In this document: piece by piece, positions 11,782 through 25,000 of the stretch | Numbering within the stretch: the stretch's first letter is position 1 | How the letters are laid out: every line of letters starts with the position of its first letter | From: Symbiodinium natans | Lineage: Eukaryota > Sar > Dinophyceae > Suessiales > Symbiodiniaceae | Direction: 5' to 3' | Length of the DNA stretch: 64,000 nucleotides | Assembly (NCBI GenBank): GCA_905221605.1 | Contig: CAJNDS010000131.1 | Coordinates: 35,001-99,000, forward strand | The notes under the pieces: model-generated | Databases searched by the model: none | What the model saw: only the letters and a program-made list of their open reading frames with translations | Told to the model about the DNA's origin: nothing | Made by a program: the position numbers and the translations under genes

Positions 11782-12423
11782 GGGGCGTCTGAGAGGAAGC
11801 CCAGGTGCGCGCAGCGCGCGCACCGCGGAGGGGCGTTTAGAAGGCCCCCGGAAGCCGAGCCGAAGGTACCGGAAGCCTGGCTGGGTCTAGGAACTCGCCG
11901 GCGGGGTGGTCGGTTGCCTGCGGACAACCCGTGCAGTCACGGGGTTTCAAAGATCCATCTTTTCAGTTTTGGGGCCGGCAGGCATATAGCAGCCTGACGA
12001 CCTCCTTCGATCCTGCAACTATGCAGGAGATCGCGGGAGGATTGCCTGCGGTGCCGTCCTTTACAGTGTCGGGGCAGCCGGTAGTGGCTGCTCCCACCTT
12101 GTACAGCCCCGGCCACTCTCATTACAGAAGTTGCGTGGTGGCCAGGTGGACCAGGGACGGGAGCAGGAGGGCCCAAGGTAAAGACCGACATAAAAGCTGA
12201 CGGGCATTCGGAGCATCTCATCAGGAGTATGTTTGAGCATGATTATTGTTTGATCCCCTCTACTTTCCTTAAAAGGCCATAAACATTTGCTTATTCTAAG
12301 GCCCCCCAAACCTACCCTAGTGTCATGGAGGGTGGGAATACTTTGCCAGGCACCGCCGACCCTTGGCATGCCCTGAGCTGCATGTGACATCGAATCCGCC
12401 GGCAGAATTGGAAACGAGGGGCT

Positions 12424-12521
12424 TGGGATGTTCTCCCTTATACTAACAGTCCTTGGTAGGGAAGTCAATAGGGGGTACTATACTCCCTATTTTAAGAACT
12501 GCTCGTATTCTAAGGGGGAAC
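12424..12521 (+). mobile_element. Introner-like inverted-repeat element, family C
   Basis: Starts GGGATGTTCTCCCTTATACT and ends with the near-complement TAAGGGGGAACATCC, with an inner AATAGGGGGTACTATACTCC hairpin. Related copies are at 24208-24293, 25752-25849 and 32918-33016. Confidence 0.65.
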
Positions 12522-12592
12522 ATCCGTGCGGGATGTCCCGCGGCTGTGTGAGCTTTGTTGGTGGAGGTTTGCAGGAATTCCTGACTTCTCCT

Positions 12593-12612
12593 TAAACCCT
12601 AAACCCTAAACC

Positions 12613-12702
<90 letters not shown>

Positions 12703-12728
12703 CTCAACCCTCAACCCTAAACCCTAAA
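12593..12728 (+). repeat. CCCTCAA-variant telomere-like array
   Basis: A run of about 19 seven-base units in which the middle copies are CCCTCAA, not CCCTAAA, while both ends are canonical. A block of one uniform variant points to copying within the array after it formed. Confidence 0.9.
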
Positions 12729-13042
12729 CGTAAATCCTTTTCCTCCGACTCCGGCTCAAGTTGCGTAGTTGTAGTAGTCTTGTCTTGTTTGTTGCAACTT
12801 TAGTGGTCACGGGGCTCCAGGGCCGCGAGGGGGGACGACATGCAAGGCGCTCAGGTCTTGCAGTGCTTGAAGATGACCAAAAATGGGGGGGCCATTGCGA
12901 GTAGGTTAGGCGCCCTGTGATCATCCTTGTATGCCACCGAGGGCGACAGGCAGCATCGTCCCACTGGAGGTCCTGGTTTCGAGGGGAGTACTTGTTTGCT
13001 TGTTTCCATGTTGTTTCCTCGTGACTCTTGCACGGCGTCGAG

Positions 13043-16000
13043 GACGGGTGGGAAAAGATCAAGAATGAAGGGATCAAGGCCCATGAGCGAGTATCGCAGG
13101 TTGCCAAGGTCTCTGCTGCTGCTGCTGCTGCCGCTGGTCGGGTTTCTAGTGCTCAGCGGAACCTGGCATGTACGCGAAGCTGTGTCACATCCCGGCCAGG
13201 TGCTAGAAGAATTTCTGGACACTGGACATATAAGATCAACAGTGGAGCCCTTGAATGCATATCGGATGCATCTGGAGTTTCACAGGTGTTTTTGCTTCCA
13301 AGGTGCCGCAGAACACTGACCCTCAGAAGCCGCGCAATGTCTTCAGCAAAGCCAACTATGCAGAACTGTATACGTCCGCCCCTGAGTGAGCAGCTGGGGG
13401 AACGGTCAGATTAACGATGCATCGACGCAAGTTGTCCGTTTCATGAGGACAGTGTACAATATGTGCACCCAGCGAACGCCAAACAACTGGTGCACCCGGG
13501 CGAAGACTTGTAAAGTTGTGGCTGTTGTTCCCTAAATCCTAAACCCAAAACCCCGAACTCTAAACCCTAAACTCTAAACTTGTGCGATGTTCATCCAAGC
13601 ACGCCTTGTCCAAGCAGAGTGGACGCCGGTCATGCGCATATGTCGCTTTCCTTGATGAAGGGGTGCACGCAACCACCGACCCCTCATGGCCTTGCGAACC
13701 AAAATTTCGATGTGTATGAATCATCATGACTGCATCATTACAATACATTACAATCTACATACGTATCTTTGCTCCCTCCCTTTAATGGACCAACCGCGAA
13801 ATGAATCAATTTGCGACTTATTTGTGCTATCTTTACATATTTTACAATGGTTTGTGCTTTTATTGGCATTTTTGTGCTTGGAAGAACGGAGAATGCATTC
13901 GAACTAACCTCGAACGTGAAAATACTTGTCAAAGCCAGACAAGAATCCCAAAATCCCGGAGCTTCTTCCCGGTTTCGTGGATTTTGGGGTTGCATGTTGT
14001 TTTTTTTGGATTTTCGTGCTGTTTAGCGATGCTTAGCAAGTATGGCTTTACCCCCTTTTATCGCGCATGAGTCATATTATTCATCAGACATACAGGCCGA
14101 GGTTGGTCAATGGGTATATATATATATATGTATATCACGCGGTCAGAGGCATTTGCACAGCGCGAGCAGTGCAGCACGCCCGAATCGTCCATAGTGCAGA
14201 GAGCACCGTCCTGGATGGCCGACAGTCCACCAGCCACACGCATCAAAGAGGGCTAAGGGGTACGCCCTCAGCCGGCGGGGCATTATCATGAGCACCAGCC
14301 TGTCTGAGCTAGTGAGAACAAGTTGATGCCGGCAGCTTGCGGCAGGAAAACTAAGACACACATGTTGCCTGCTGTAGCGGCCGACACAACAAACTTCAAG
14401 CATGCAGCGACAGGGAGAACACACGACTGAATGTGCGGCCCTGAGGCTCAGGTCTCAAAGGGTCGCATCAAGGTTCTTCACGTGACATGACTGCTCCAGG
14501 GTCGGCATGAGGTGTTCGCTCACTTCGGAAGGCTCGCCGTAGTTGCAGCTCCAGCAAGAGGTACATGCAGAGAAGATGCCGAGGAACCCCAAAACACATA
14601 TACTTGGGGCATTCCCGAAGCCAGAAAACTTGACGAAAAGCTGTGTGACCAAGCCGGTCGAAACCATCATTGGTGCTACACTTTTTTGGGGCTTGGAGAC
14701 AGCCAACTGCCTGAAACCCTGTTCGTGGCCCACCCGGGTGAACACTGGCCACTCGAACCACCCACTGCTGCACAACGACACGGGGACGACCCCTGGAGGA
14801 GGTCTATCCGGCGTGGCTGGAGCAGCATGGGCGAGTACTGCCGATGGCAATCCAAAATGTTGCACGGCATCCTTGCCCGTGGCCATTGCAGCGGCGACGA
14901 CGTTGAGCACCGAGATAATGGCCAAGCATCCGATGCTTTGCTCCTTCATCCCCAGGTTTATCGTTGTACATGTCCGCGCCAAGGAGTTGTCGCAGTTGCC
15001 CGGCTCTTGTTCCGGGTTCTCCTTCCACCACCTCTCCAGCGCAGCACATGCACAGAAATCAACCATCCGGTCAAGGTTCGGTGTGTTAACAACCGCACCA
15101 CTGGAGGGAATATGTATATATGTATATATACATACATATCCACCTCTCTTTCTATATATATATATATATGTATATTCATATATCTATATCTGTGCACAGA
15201 AACCAGAGGCAATATCTCATTTTCTACACAGGTTTGTAACCCAACGCCTTGATACCCCATACAAAAATTGTAGCGTGCCAGGTCAGAGCAGCTGTACCGG
15301 CGGTATGGAGAAGCGATGTCGGACTACGTCCAGCGCCAGGTGGGAGGACTACAAAATGTGGGGGTTTCCGAACCCTTGTTGGGGGCCCCTTTAATGGGGT
15401 TGCAGTCTATTTGGGGTATAAAAGGAGTACCCCTGTTTGGCCCCATGTATGGCCCGGTTGGGATGCTCTAACCAAAAAGGGAGTTGATGACAACAGAGAC
15501 CCAACAAAGGGCCATTCATTCTAGATCAGCACCCCCCCCCCCCCCCCCCCCCCCCCCAACCCCTACAGGATGATAACATTTGGGGTACATTGCGGGGGGC
15601 CTCCTATTTGGTGAATTGCCCATGTCATGCAAGGTTTCGGGTTCCACAGTTCCACGGCAGGAGTAGGGATGCCAACCTGCTGTCTGACCTCTTTCAGCAG
15701 AGTTTTGGGATTTGAGGCTTTTGCGCCAACCTCCGTTGACAAAGTCAGACAAGTTCGCTTTGCTGTTGTTCCGAAGATCAGAAACCCTCAGCCCTAAATC
15801 CGAGCGCGTCTGCAGAAGGGTACGCGGTCTTCCATCGCGCACCTGACAGCTGTGGCCAGGTCCTGCCAGCACTGAAAGATAAGACAGACATCCCCTTGAT
15901 GAAGGAGCTGCTGCACAGGCCCGGTCTGCTCTTACGGTTAAGGGTTTACGGTTTAGGGTGTCGGGTTTAGGGTTTAGGGTTGGGCTTCGCACTCCATGTA

Positions 16001-19000
16001 TCCTTGTCTTTTGAGTGGAGAAAAGGTGGGTCAACCACAAGATCTACGTGAAGTGGATGGACAGATTCTTCACCTACCTGGTGCGCCCTCTGGGTTTTTT
16101 GCATACCAGTCATGGCCACGGAGCTTATGCTATATCCCCCCTTGGGTATTATGTTTGTTTACATAAAACCCAAGAGGATATTAACAATATTATTTTTATG
16201 AAGGTTCTAAGGGGAGTATAGTATGGAGCAGCACATGGTGGCGTTGTGTGCGTCCGCGAGTCGGGCGCTGCCTGCGGCTTCTGCCAGGATCGGTACTACG
16301 TCAAGCTCCAATCAGTTGAGCCGCTGCACAACAGGGGCTACAGCATCTTCAACCAGCAGGCCGGTGTAGCGACAGCTTCGGGAGGCTTCGACACCTTAGT
16401 CTCGAATGGTCTCGCTGCTTGAGGTCTAGAAAGGGAGCAGCCCTGATCACAGCGGCTAGCTGCAAGCTGTTGAGTCCTAGCGTGCTTGTTCCGCCAGGTT
16501 TTCACCAGTGTCATCAAGGATACGCGATCAGCGCTGCTGAAGGTCATCAATCAGGAGCGACAAGGCGCCGAGACGTTGGTTAATTAGGAGCACCATCGCG
16601 ATGGCCGCATACACACTCCCGGCTGCTTTCAGGAGGGTCTTTGGGGTCGTTTTCATGAAGCATGTGCCCTGTGACTCTCAACTATGAGGAGTACTTAGTG
16701 TGCCATTTTGGCTCAGCACAACGCCGCGGACGCCTCGTATGGGTTTCCCCAAATAGGGGACCCTCGAATATACCTACCCTGGGAAAGAACCCTAAGCCTG
16801 AACCCTAAACCCTAAACCCTAAACCCTAAACCCTAAACCCTAAACCCTAAACCCTAAACCCTAAACCCTAAACCCTCAACCCTAAACCCCAAAAACCGCC
16901 TGAGGCGAGCACATCGACCAGGATCTTGTCAAAGGCTGCAGGGTTGGTTGGGTTGTCAGCGCTCTTCTTTCGGGCCCTTTGTTGGGTTAGTAGGGAGGAT
17001 TTTTTTTTGAATCCCTTCCGGGGGGATTCATAGAGGGCATATGAGTTGATTGCTTTGTGCTCTTGTGCGGCGCCAGGCGTCATTGAGATCTTCATTGACC
17101 TTGGTCTTAACAGCTCGAACCTATACAACACCGAATTCGAGGCCTTGAGAAAGCAGCTCAGGGACCTGCAAGCTCACTGCCGCCAGAAGTATCGTTCCCG
17201 CCAGCGCACGCCTTGGCAGGAAGCTTTTCTGCCGGCTACTAGCAGCTACTTCGTCCGACAAGCCTCAGGACGGGGCCTGAGAAAGCAACCTTTGGGGAGG
17301 TTTCTGCCTTAGAGGCACTGCGAGGTCGCTCTAAGACAGCAAGGGCCCAGAACATAGGAGCTTGATTTAGACGGTTGGAGCAACAACCTCCCCACCCCCT
17401 CCCCCCCCTTCTCCACATGTAGGGTTTAAAGCTGGGGGTCTCGGGCTACTACTTTCTTTACCGCTCTTACTAAGATGACGATTATGACTCCTGCTTTGGA
17501 ACTGAAGTCGGAGCTTTTGAGAGCACGTGGCCCAGGCTGGCTGTCGGAGGATTCCTTCCCAGAGTACCTGCGGAAAGCCGAGGCATCCCTGACCAAACTG
17601 GGTCTAGGGTGTAAGGTTTAGGGTTTAGGGTTTTTAGGCGTTTAGAGTACCTGTGCAAGAGGCTGCAGCGCACCGCCGGTGCTCAGCCCTACCCTAAACC
17701 CTAAACCCTAAACCCTAAACCCTAAACCCTAAACCCTAAACCCTAAACCCTAAACCCTAAACCCTAAACCCTAAACCCTAGTCCCGAACACTCCTAAATC
17801 CTACTCATGTTGAAGCTCTACACCTTAGCTCAGAAATCCTTGGCTGGGAGGTTGAGTTTGCCAAGCTGCTCTCCGCCTCTAGAGGTAAGAAATGCGCGCC
17901 TTGCTCTCTTCATGTCCCAAGCCCTGAACCCTGAACCCTGAACCCTAAACCGCCTAAACCCTAAACCGCCTAAACCCTAAACCGCCTAAACCCTAAACCC
18001 TAAACCCTAAACCCTAACCCCTAAACCCTAACCCCTAAACCGTAAACCCTAACCCCTAAACCCTAAACCCTAAACCCTAAACCCTAAACCCTAAACCCTA
18101 AACCCCAAACCCTAAACCCTAAACCCCAAACCGAGATGCTCCTGAACTTAAGAGGGCTCCTGCGACGCGAGGCAGCGCTGCACGCCGAGGACCAGCGCTG
18201 CCACAACTACCTGAGCAGGAGAGGGTTTAGGGTTCAGGGTTTAGGGTTGAGGGTTGAGGGTTTAGGGTTTAGAGTTGAGGGTTGAGGGTTGTGGGGTTTA
18301 GGGTTGAGGGTTCAGGGTGTAGTAGGGTTTAGGCTTTAGGGTTCAGGGTTCAGGGTTTAGGGTTTAGGGTTTGGTTGACTATCCGGAGTCTGGCGTTTTC
18401 GCACAACTGGGATTTCATAGTGTGATCCGTTGACGACTGTTCAGGGTGTCGGCTTTCTTGGGGTTCATCCGCATGCACGTTTAGGGCGAGATTCCACGGC
18501 CCTCAGTCGAGATCTTTCCCAAAAGAATCCCTCCACAAGAGCACCCTGCACCCTGGTTCGGGTGCTCTAAGCCCTAAACCCTAAGCCGTATATAAACCCT
18601 AAACCCTAAACCCTAAACCCTAAGACCTAAGCTCGCAACCCTAAGCGTTCTGAAACCGCGTGGCTCAGACCTGCAGGACAACTCTTCCCAAGCTGCGAAA
18701 TGCCAATGCCTCAGTGTTCACTGATGACTCTGCCGGCCAAGGAAAGTTTAGGGCTTAGGGGTTTGGGGGTTTAGGGTTTAGGGTTAGGGTTTAGGGTTTA
18801 GGGTTTAGGGTTTAGGGTTTAGGGTTTAGGGTCTAGGGTTTAGGGTTTAGGGTTTAGGGTTTAGGGTTTAGGGTTTAGGGTTTAGGGTTCAGGGTTCAGG
18901 GTTCAGGGTTTAGGGTTGGTCAGCCAAGGTAGTGATCCTGGCAGTCCTGTCGCAGCCACAGGGCCAGTTGCTCGTCCCTGCCCTAGATTCGTCTGTTCTG

Positions 19001-22000
19001 GCAAGCCTCGGCCCTAAACCCTAAACCCTAAACCCTAAACCCTAAACCCTAAACCCTAAACCCTAAACCCTAAACCCTAAACCCTAAACCCTAAACCCTA
19101 AACCCTAGACCCTAGACCCTAAGCCCTAAACCTGGCGCTGCTGTCCCAGGAGAAAGAGACAGGCGTCGTGTACCTTTTGGACAACGACAAGCGAGAGGTC
19201 AGCCCTTGCAAGCTTCGGGCTTCTCTCACTCTTGAGACGGGCCAGGGATCAAATGGAAGTGGGCTGTAGGGTTTAAGGTTTAGGGTTTGAGGCCCTAAAT
19301 ATGGTCCCTTACCATCCTTAAAGGACTGAAGTATCGGCCCTTGTTTTGTGTCGGGTATATACTGGGTATATAAGGGTGGCAGGGATCACAATTAAGGGAG
19401 ATGCGAAGCAAGAGCAGAATGTCTAGAGTCGTGACGAGACGACTGTCCAGGCATCGAGTGCCTCAAACAATGCTAGGACGCTAGCCTCAATGTGAGATGT
19501 TCCTGGAACTTACTTCAAGGCTTGGGGTGTAGGACCTCTGCATCATCCGCCGCAGGCAAAATCTCAGAAGCCAGAATTTAGGCCAACTTCCTGCCCTAAA
19601 CCCTAAACCCTAAACCCTAAACCCTAAACCCCAAACCCTAAACCCTAAGCCCTAAGCCCTAGACCCTGAGCAGTGCCGGAGGATTTGGCAAGAATGCACC
19701 GCATGTTCAGCCTGGTCGAGAATGGCCAGATGCTCGCGGATCTTGTGCGGTCGAGGGGGGAAGGGCTTGAAATGGGTGTGTTTGTTGAGTTAGGGGTACA
19801 AGTACCCCTAATATTCAGCACCCCAGAATATTTAATCCCAAACCCTAAACCCTAAACCCTAAACCCTAAACCCTAAACCCTAAACCCTAAACCCTCAACC
19901 CTCGACCCTAAACCCAGAAACGGTTGGGCTGCGCGCATGGACCGAGGTTTGAACCCCATCGCGCAGGCGTTCCGCCAGTACGTGACTGATAGGCTGGGGC
20001 GAAGCTGCTTTAGGGGTTAGGGTTTAGGGTTTAGGGTTTAGGGTTTAGGGTTTAGGGTTTAGGGTTTATGGTTCTTCGGACTGCGCCCCCATCTAGTGGC
20101 CCTCTCCCCACGCGGGCACGGCGGGATCGATGGTGCAGAAGGAAACACTCTGCCGCATGTGAATCAGTACCTCTAAGCCCCAAAAACCCTAAACTCTAAA
20201 AACCCTAGAACCCTAAAGCCCTAAAACCCTAAAACCACAATGCCCCAAAGAATCCGCAAACACCATCATACCCCTAAACCCCTCAAGATGTGTTTTTTTC
20301 CTGCTCGCAGGGGGAACCAGATCGTCGACGAGCGCGTGGAGCAGCAGAAGCAGGTGGGAATCTACGACAATAAGGACCCCTAGTATCTAGTATCGACCCC
20401 CAAATAGTAGGATCCCCTTATAACAAGGACCCCTAGACCCTGAACCCTAAACCCTAAACCCCAAACCCTAAACCCTGAACCCTAAACCCCAAACCCTAAA
20501 CCCTAAATCCCAAACCCGAACATCGTAAACCCCTCCAGGTGTCATCCAAGGCGGAGGCTTTGAACGCCTGGGGCCTATGGACAGATGATGACAGATGCTT
20601 CGTTCATCACGTAACATTATACAAGAGTATCATGTATTGTAGTATTGTATTCTTTTTTTCGATTTTCTTTCTAGTATGGAAAACATATACATGAATGAAT
20701 AAACACAAATTGTATACATATATAGATACATATATATATATATATATTTATAATACATGTTATGATCATGCTGGTATAGACTTACTTTGTTCTTGTATTC
20801 TCATAGACCTTGTACATTTTGTATTCCCGTTTGCTTGGCTCATGAGAAGCATGCTTGGCCAAGGACCCAACCTTCATCCAGACTCTTCTGGAGCTGCATG
20901 ACCGCTTCAAAGGACTGGTTTAGGGTTTAGGGTTTGGTGTTTAGGGCATGTTTTGGCTGTTTTACATCACACTGGTTGTGTTTCCTACGCCTTCCGCTTC
21001 GCCGCAGGAATCGTGCACGAGTGCTTCTCACAGGACTCCCTTTTCCAAAAGTCGCTCAAAGAAGGCCTGCCTCATGCGCAACGTGAACACACGAAGCCTG
21101 CATTCTCTACGCATCTCCTCTGACACTGGAGCCCTGACCCCTGAACCCCTAGCTCGAGACCTCTTCGCCGAGTCTGCAACCGTAGCCGCGTTACCTCTTC
21201 CCTCCTGCTCAGCCTTCGAAGTCTTTGTGAACCGCGACATTGGGAAGGCCTTGCTGCGTTCAGTCGTCCAGTCGTTTCGCTCATTCCTGCTGTTGACATG
21301 TGCCAAGCCCTATGGCCTCTATCCGAAACCCTAACCCCTAGGCTCTGCACCCTAATCCCCAGCTTGTGAAGTCTTAGACCCTAAAGCCCGAGCACCACAC
21401 CCTACTTCTTATTCAAAAACACAGCAGGCCTTAACGGAACCCGGAGACTAATGCCATCCCTTCAAGGGATATAGGGCCATCTCCTTCAATGAGGTTATCC
21501 TTTATGTACCCCAGAGTCCTCTAAACGAGGACATGTAAGGACCCTAGGTAAGCGTTATTTTGGGAAACCCCTGTGCAGGGGGAGACAAGGTAGCTCATTC
21601 CTTGAATCCCTACTCAGAACTCGTAAGCAAAGCAGATATCTGTCCCCCTGCTGTTGTGGATCATGGTCCCTTGTGGGGCTCCCGTTATGAAACGCCCATA
21701 CTGGTGATCATGTAGGTCTATAAGCCCGAAACCCTCAACCTTATGAACCCTCAACCCCATATACTCGCAACTCTATAGACCCTGAAAGCCCTAAACCCTC
21801 AGCCCTCTAGACCCTCAACCCTACAAACCCTCCACCCTGCAAACCCCATAAAGCCTATACCCCTATAACCCCCTATAACCCCCTGTAAACCCTGTAAGCC
21901 TTAAAACTGAAAATGCCCTGGCAACCCTATAAGCCCTACGAACCCTATAAATCCTGTAGACCCTACAGACCCTATAAACCCTAACCCCATAAACCCTGTA

Positions 22001-25000
22001 AACTCTGTAAACGCTGTAACCCTTAAATCTGAAAGCCTAAACCCCATATACATCTTATGAACCCCTGAACCCTAAAGCCTAAAGCCTGACCCCTAAACCC
22101 TAACAACCCTAACAGCCCTAACAACCCTAACAACCTAGCAAACCCTAGAAAACCCATAGACCCTTTAAACCCCATAAACCCCATGGAGCCCACAAACCCT
22201 GCAAATCCTATGAACCGTAAACCCCAAAGCCTGTACCCTAAAACCTAAACCCCATAAACCCTACAAACCCGAAAAACCCCGTAAACCCTACAAACCCTAC
22301 AAAGTTAAGCCTATGCCATGAACCCTAAAGCCTGTACCGTTTGAACCCTAAACCATAAACCCTATGAACCCTATGAAACCTAAACCCGAAACCCGAAACC
22401 CTAAACCCTAAACCCTAAACCCTGTACCCTAAAACCTGAATCCTAAACCCTGTACCCTATGAACCCTAAACCCTGAACCCTGTACCCTCCATCCTACACC
22501 CTAAACCCTAAACCCTAAACCCTAAACCCTAAACCCTAAACCCTGAACCCTGAACCCTGAACCCTGAACTCTGAACCCTAAACCCTAAACCCACCCTCAA
22601 CTCGGCCTAAACCCTAAACCCTAAACCCTGAACCCTGAACCCTAAACCCTAAACCCGGCCTAAACCCTAAACCCTAAACCCTGAACCCTAAACCCTAAAC
22701 CCTAAACCCTAAACCCTAAACCCTAAGCCCTAAACCCTAAAACCCCACGAGCCCTGCACTGCAGTTCTCCTTTGCGGCCCTGATGTCTTCTTTCTGCGAC
22801 CGCATCCTGAAGAAGTCAGGCCCGGCTTTAGTTTAGGGTTTAGGGTTTAGGGTTTAGGGTTTAGGGTTTAGGGTTTAGGGTTTAGGGCTCTGGGGTTTTT
22901 AGGCTATCCTAAACCCTAAACCCTAAACTTTAAGCTTAAATCTTAAACTTTAAACCCTAAACCCTAAACTTAACCTTAAACCCCAAACTTGAAACCCTAG
23001 ACCCTAAACTTTAGACCCTAGACCGTAAACTTTACGCCTTCAACCCTGAACTTTACACCCTAGACCCTCAACTTTAATCCCTAAACCCTAAACCCGAAAC
23101 TCTAAACTTGCTGGGGTTTAGGGTTTAGGGTTTACTGGGTTTCGTGCTCAGGCTCAGAATTCCGGGGTTACGGTTTGATTGGGGTTTAGGGTTTAGGGTT
23201 TAGGGTTTAGGGTTTAGGGTTTAGGGTTTAGGGTTTAGGGTTTAGGGTTTAGGGTTTAGGGTTTAGGGTTTCGGGTTCAGGGTTTCGGGTTTGGTTGTTT
23301 CAGGCTAAGGGCTTCCAAGCTTGTGGCTCGGGGAGTCTTCAGCCGCGGGTCGGGGGAACCCTAAACCCTGCTTGGAGGCTCATGGGCACGTTACAAATGC
23401 CCTCGTGAGCCTCCGGGCAAGGTTGCTCAGGCTTCGGGTCTCGGGTTTACCAAAATTTCCCTGGACAAGGGACTCACAGAGGAACCCTAAAAAGGGGCCT
23501 TAGGGGCTACCTTAGGGGCTACCTTAGGGGCTACCTTAGGGGCTACGTACCTCAATTCACCAGAGAACTGTTGTGGACTGGAAAGGCGAGCGGCTGTCAG
23601 ACGAGCAGGTGGAGAACCTTCTGACGAAGATGGTCCGCACCTCTTTTTTGAGCTGATTTGGGGGCATTGCGGTTTGAGGGTTCCTACTTGGAGCGATAAT
23701 TGTTTTGGGCTGAGCTGGGGGGCCCTGCCCTACAGGGTTTAGGCTTCAAGGCGTTTAGGCTCCTACCGGTAGCTATAGTAAGAAAATTGGAGCCCAAGCA
23801 GGGTCCCGAATTGAGAGGAAGGACCGCGTCTTGAGGACAATGTTAGGTTCATCCTGATGGCTTCGCTTTGCATGAGCCTGCTGCGCAACCAGCCGTGCCA
23901 CTACGGACTCACGTACATGTGCAGCACCTCACATGGCGCTCGCTGGCTGACATAGGGTGCACTGTACCAATGTTTACCCCTAAGCCCTGATACCCTAAAC
24001 CCTAAACCCTAAACCCTAAAATTTGAAAACTCCCCCTGAACCCTAATACCCAAAACCCTAAAATCCTAAACGACTCGGCCATGGGCGGCGCCTTGTCTGA
24101 ACCTGACACCGTGGACCTCCCGGCTTTGCCGCAGCAGCAGATTGTGCGCGTCACCGATGGACAGGCCACGCGGAGCCAGGAGTTAGAGAATGATGGTAAA
24201 CTAAGGAATGTGGGATGTTCCCCCTGATACCCACAGTCCGTAAATAGGGATTATAATCGGGGGTGCTATAATCCCTATTAGGGATGTTCCGCCTTGTACA
24301 AATCGCGCGCTGCAGCAAGTCTTTCGAGTGAACAGAGCCGTTCTTCCGACAGATTCTGTCCAACAAAGCAGTCTGAACAATGTGGTGAAGAACAGAACGA
24401 GGATAATGGATATCATGATTATCATCGTAATATTGGTAGTATCGATAGTAATGACAGTAGTGATAATAATGATAATCCTGAGAACGATTGAGAACGGTGA
24501 TAGTACTGGTAAGAAGCAAAGTATGATGATGAGGGAAAGATACTGATACGAATGGTAGTACTGAAAGGAATGACAAGAAAGAAGCTGGTAAATTGATAAT
24601 GCTGAAAGTGCTGAGAAGAATTGTTTCAACCGCAGCTCCGATGAGACAGATGACAATGACAAATAGATCCATAATTAAACCAATTACGGCTATAGCGACA
24701 AGAATGACAATCAACGCCGTACGAATGACAACAGGTCAGAGCTTCTCGAATCTCTGCTTCATCTGAAACCTTGTTATTGTTGATCAGAAAAAGGTTGCCT
24801 CAAGACTTAAAAACCACCTTAGGTCATGGCTGCTTGGCTACATAGCATCGGATGCTACCCAGAGAGCCCAAAACCCCTTAATGAAGGAATGTACCTTAAA
24901 TCATACAAAGGATCCCTACAAAGTTTAAGGTGTATTCCCGAATTCAGTTAAGTGGGAAATTCCCAAAAAAAAGGGTACCCCGTTTTATACCCCAAATAGA

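Larger units (their letters stand above)
11782..13042 (+). other. Spacer between chitinase and first supported cullin exon
   Basis: Contains the chitinase 3' region, a family C element at 12424-12521 and a CCCTCAA-variant array at 12593-12728. The missing first cullin exon is probably at 12800-12890: one candidate is ATG 12840; another frame ends VLE just before a GA at 12873, which would fit the cullin motif that precedes Asp-Gly-Trp. Neither could be fixed. Confidence 0.5.
13043..23632 (+). other. Cullin exon block 1 (N-terminal domain)
   Basis: Exons read by eye: 13043-13108, 13303-13373, 13448-13489, 15282-15339, 15860-15918, 16026-16080, 16288-16359, 16498-16564, 17077-17141, 17220-17268, 17536-17582, 18172-18218, 18677-about 18732, 19150-19197, 19682-19724, 19947-19998, 20311-20353, 20539-20565, 20864-20912, 21008-21064, 21213-21247, 22765-22819, 23586-23632. 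Each join keeps frame and family similarity, except those named in the gene entry. The shortest here is 27 bp. GC introns follow, for example, 15918, 16359, 17141, 17582, 19724, 19998, 20565, 21064, 21247 and 22819; GA introns follow 17268, 18218 and 20912. Intervening DNA is mostly telomere-like arrays and unique loops. Confidence 0.85.

Noticed and set aside
12593-12728. CRISPR-like regular repeat
   Set aside because: It is a seven-base telomere-variant array with no spacers; the gene structure is eukaryotic.
17809-17880. Stretch encoding LHLSSE..., similar to part of a cullin
   Set aside because: It precedes the exon (18172) that should come before it in the protein, and the 18677 exon supplies this segment better with matching phase.
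24151-24714. 187-codon minus-strand frame with hydrophobic stretches
   Set aside because: It is opposite the first RING-E2 exon, rich in TATTAC-type simple repeats, and resembles no family.
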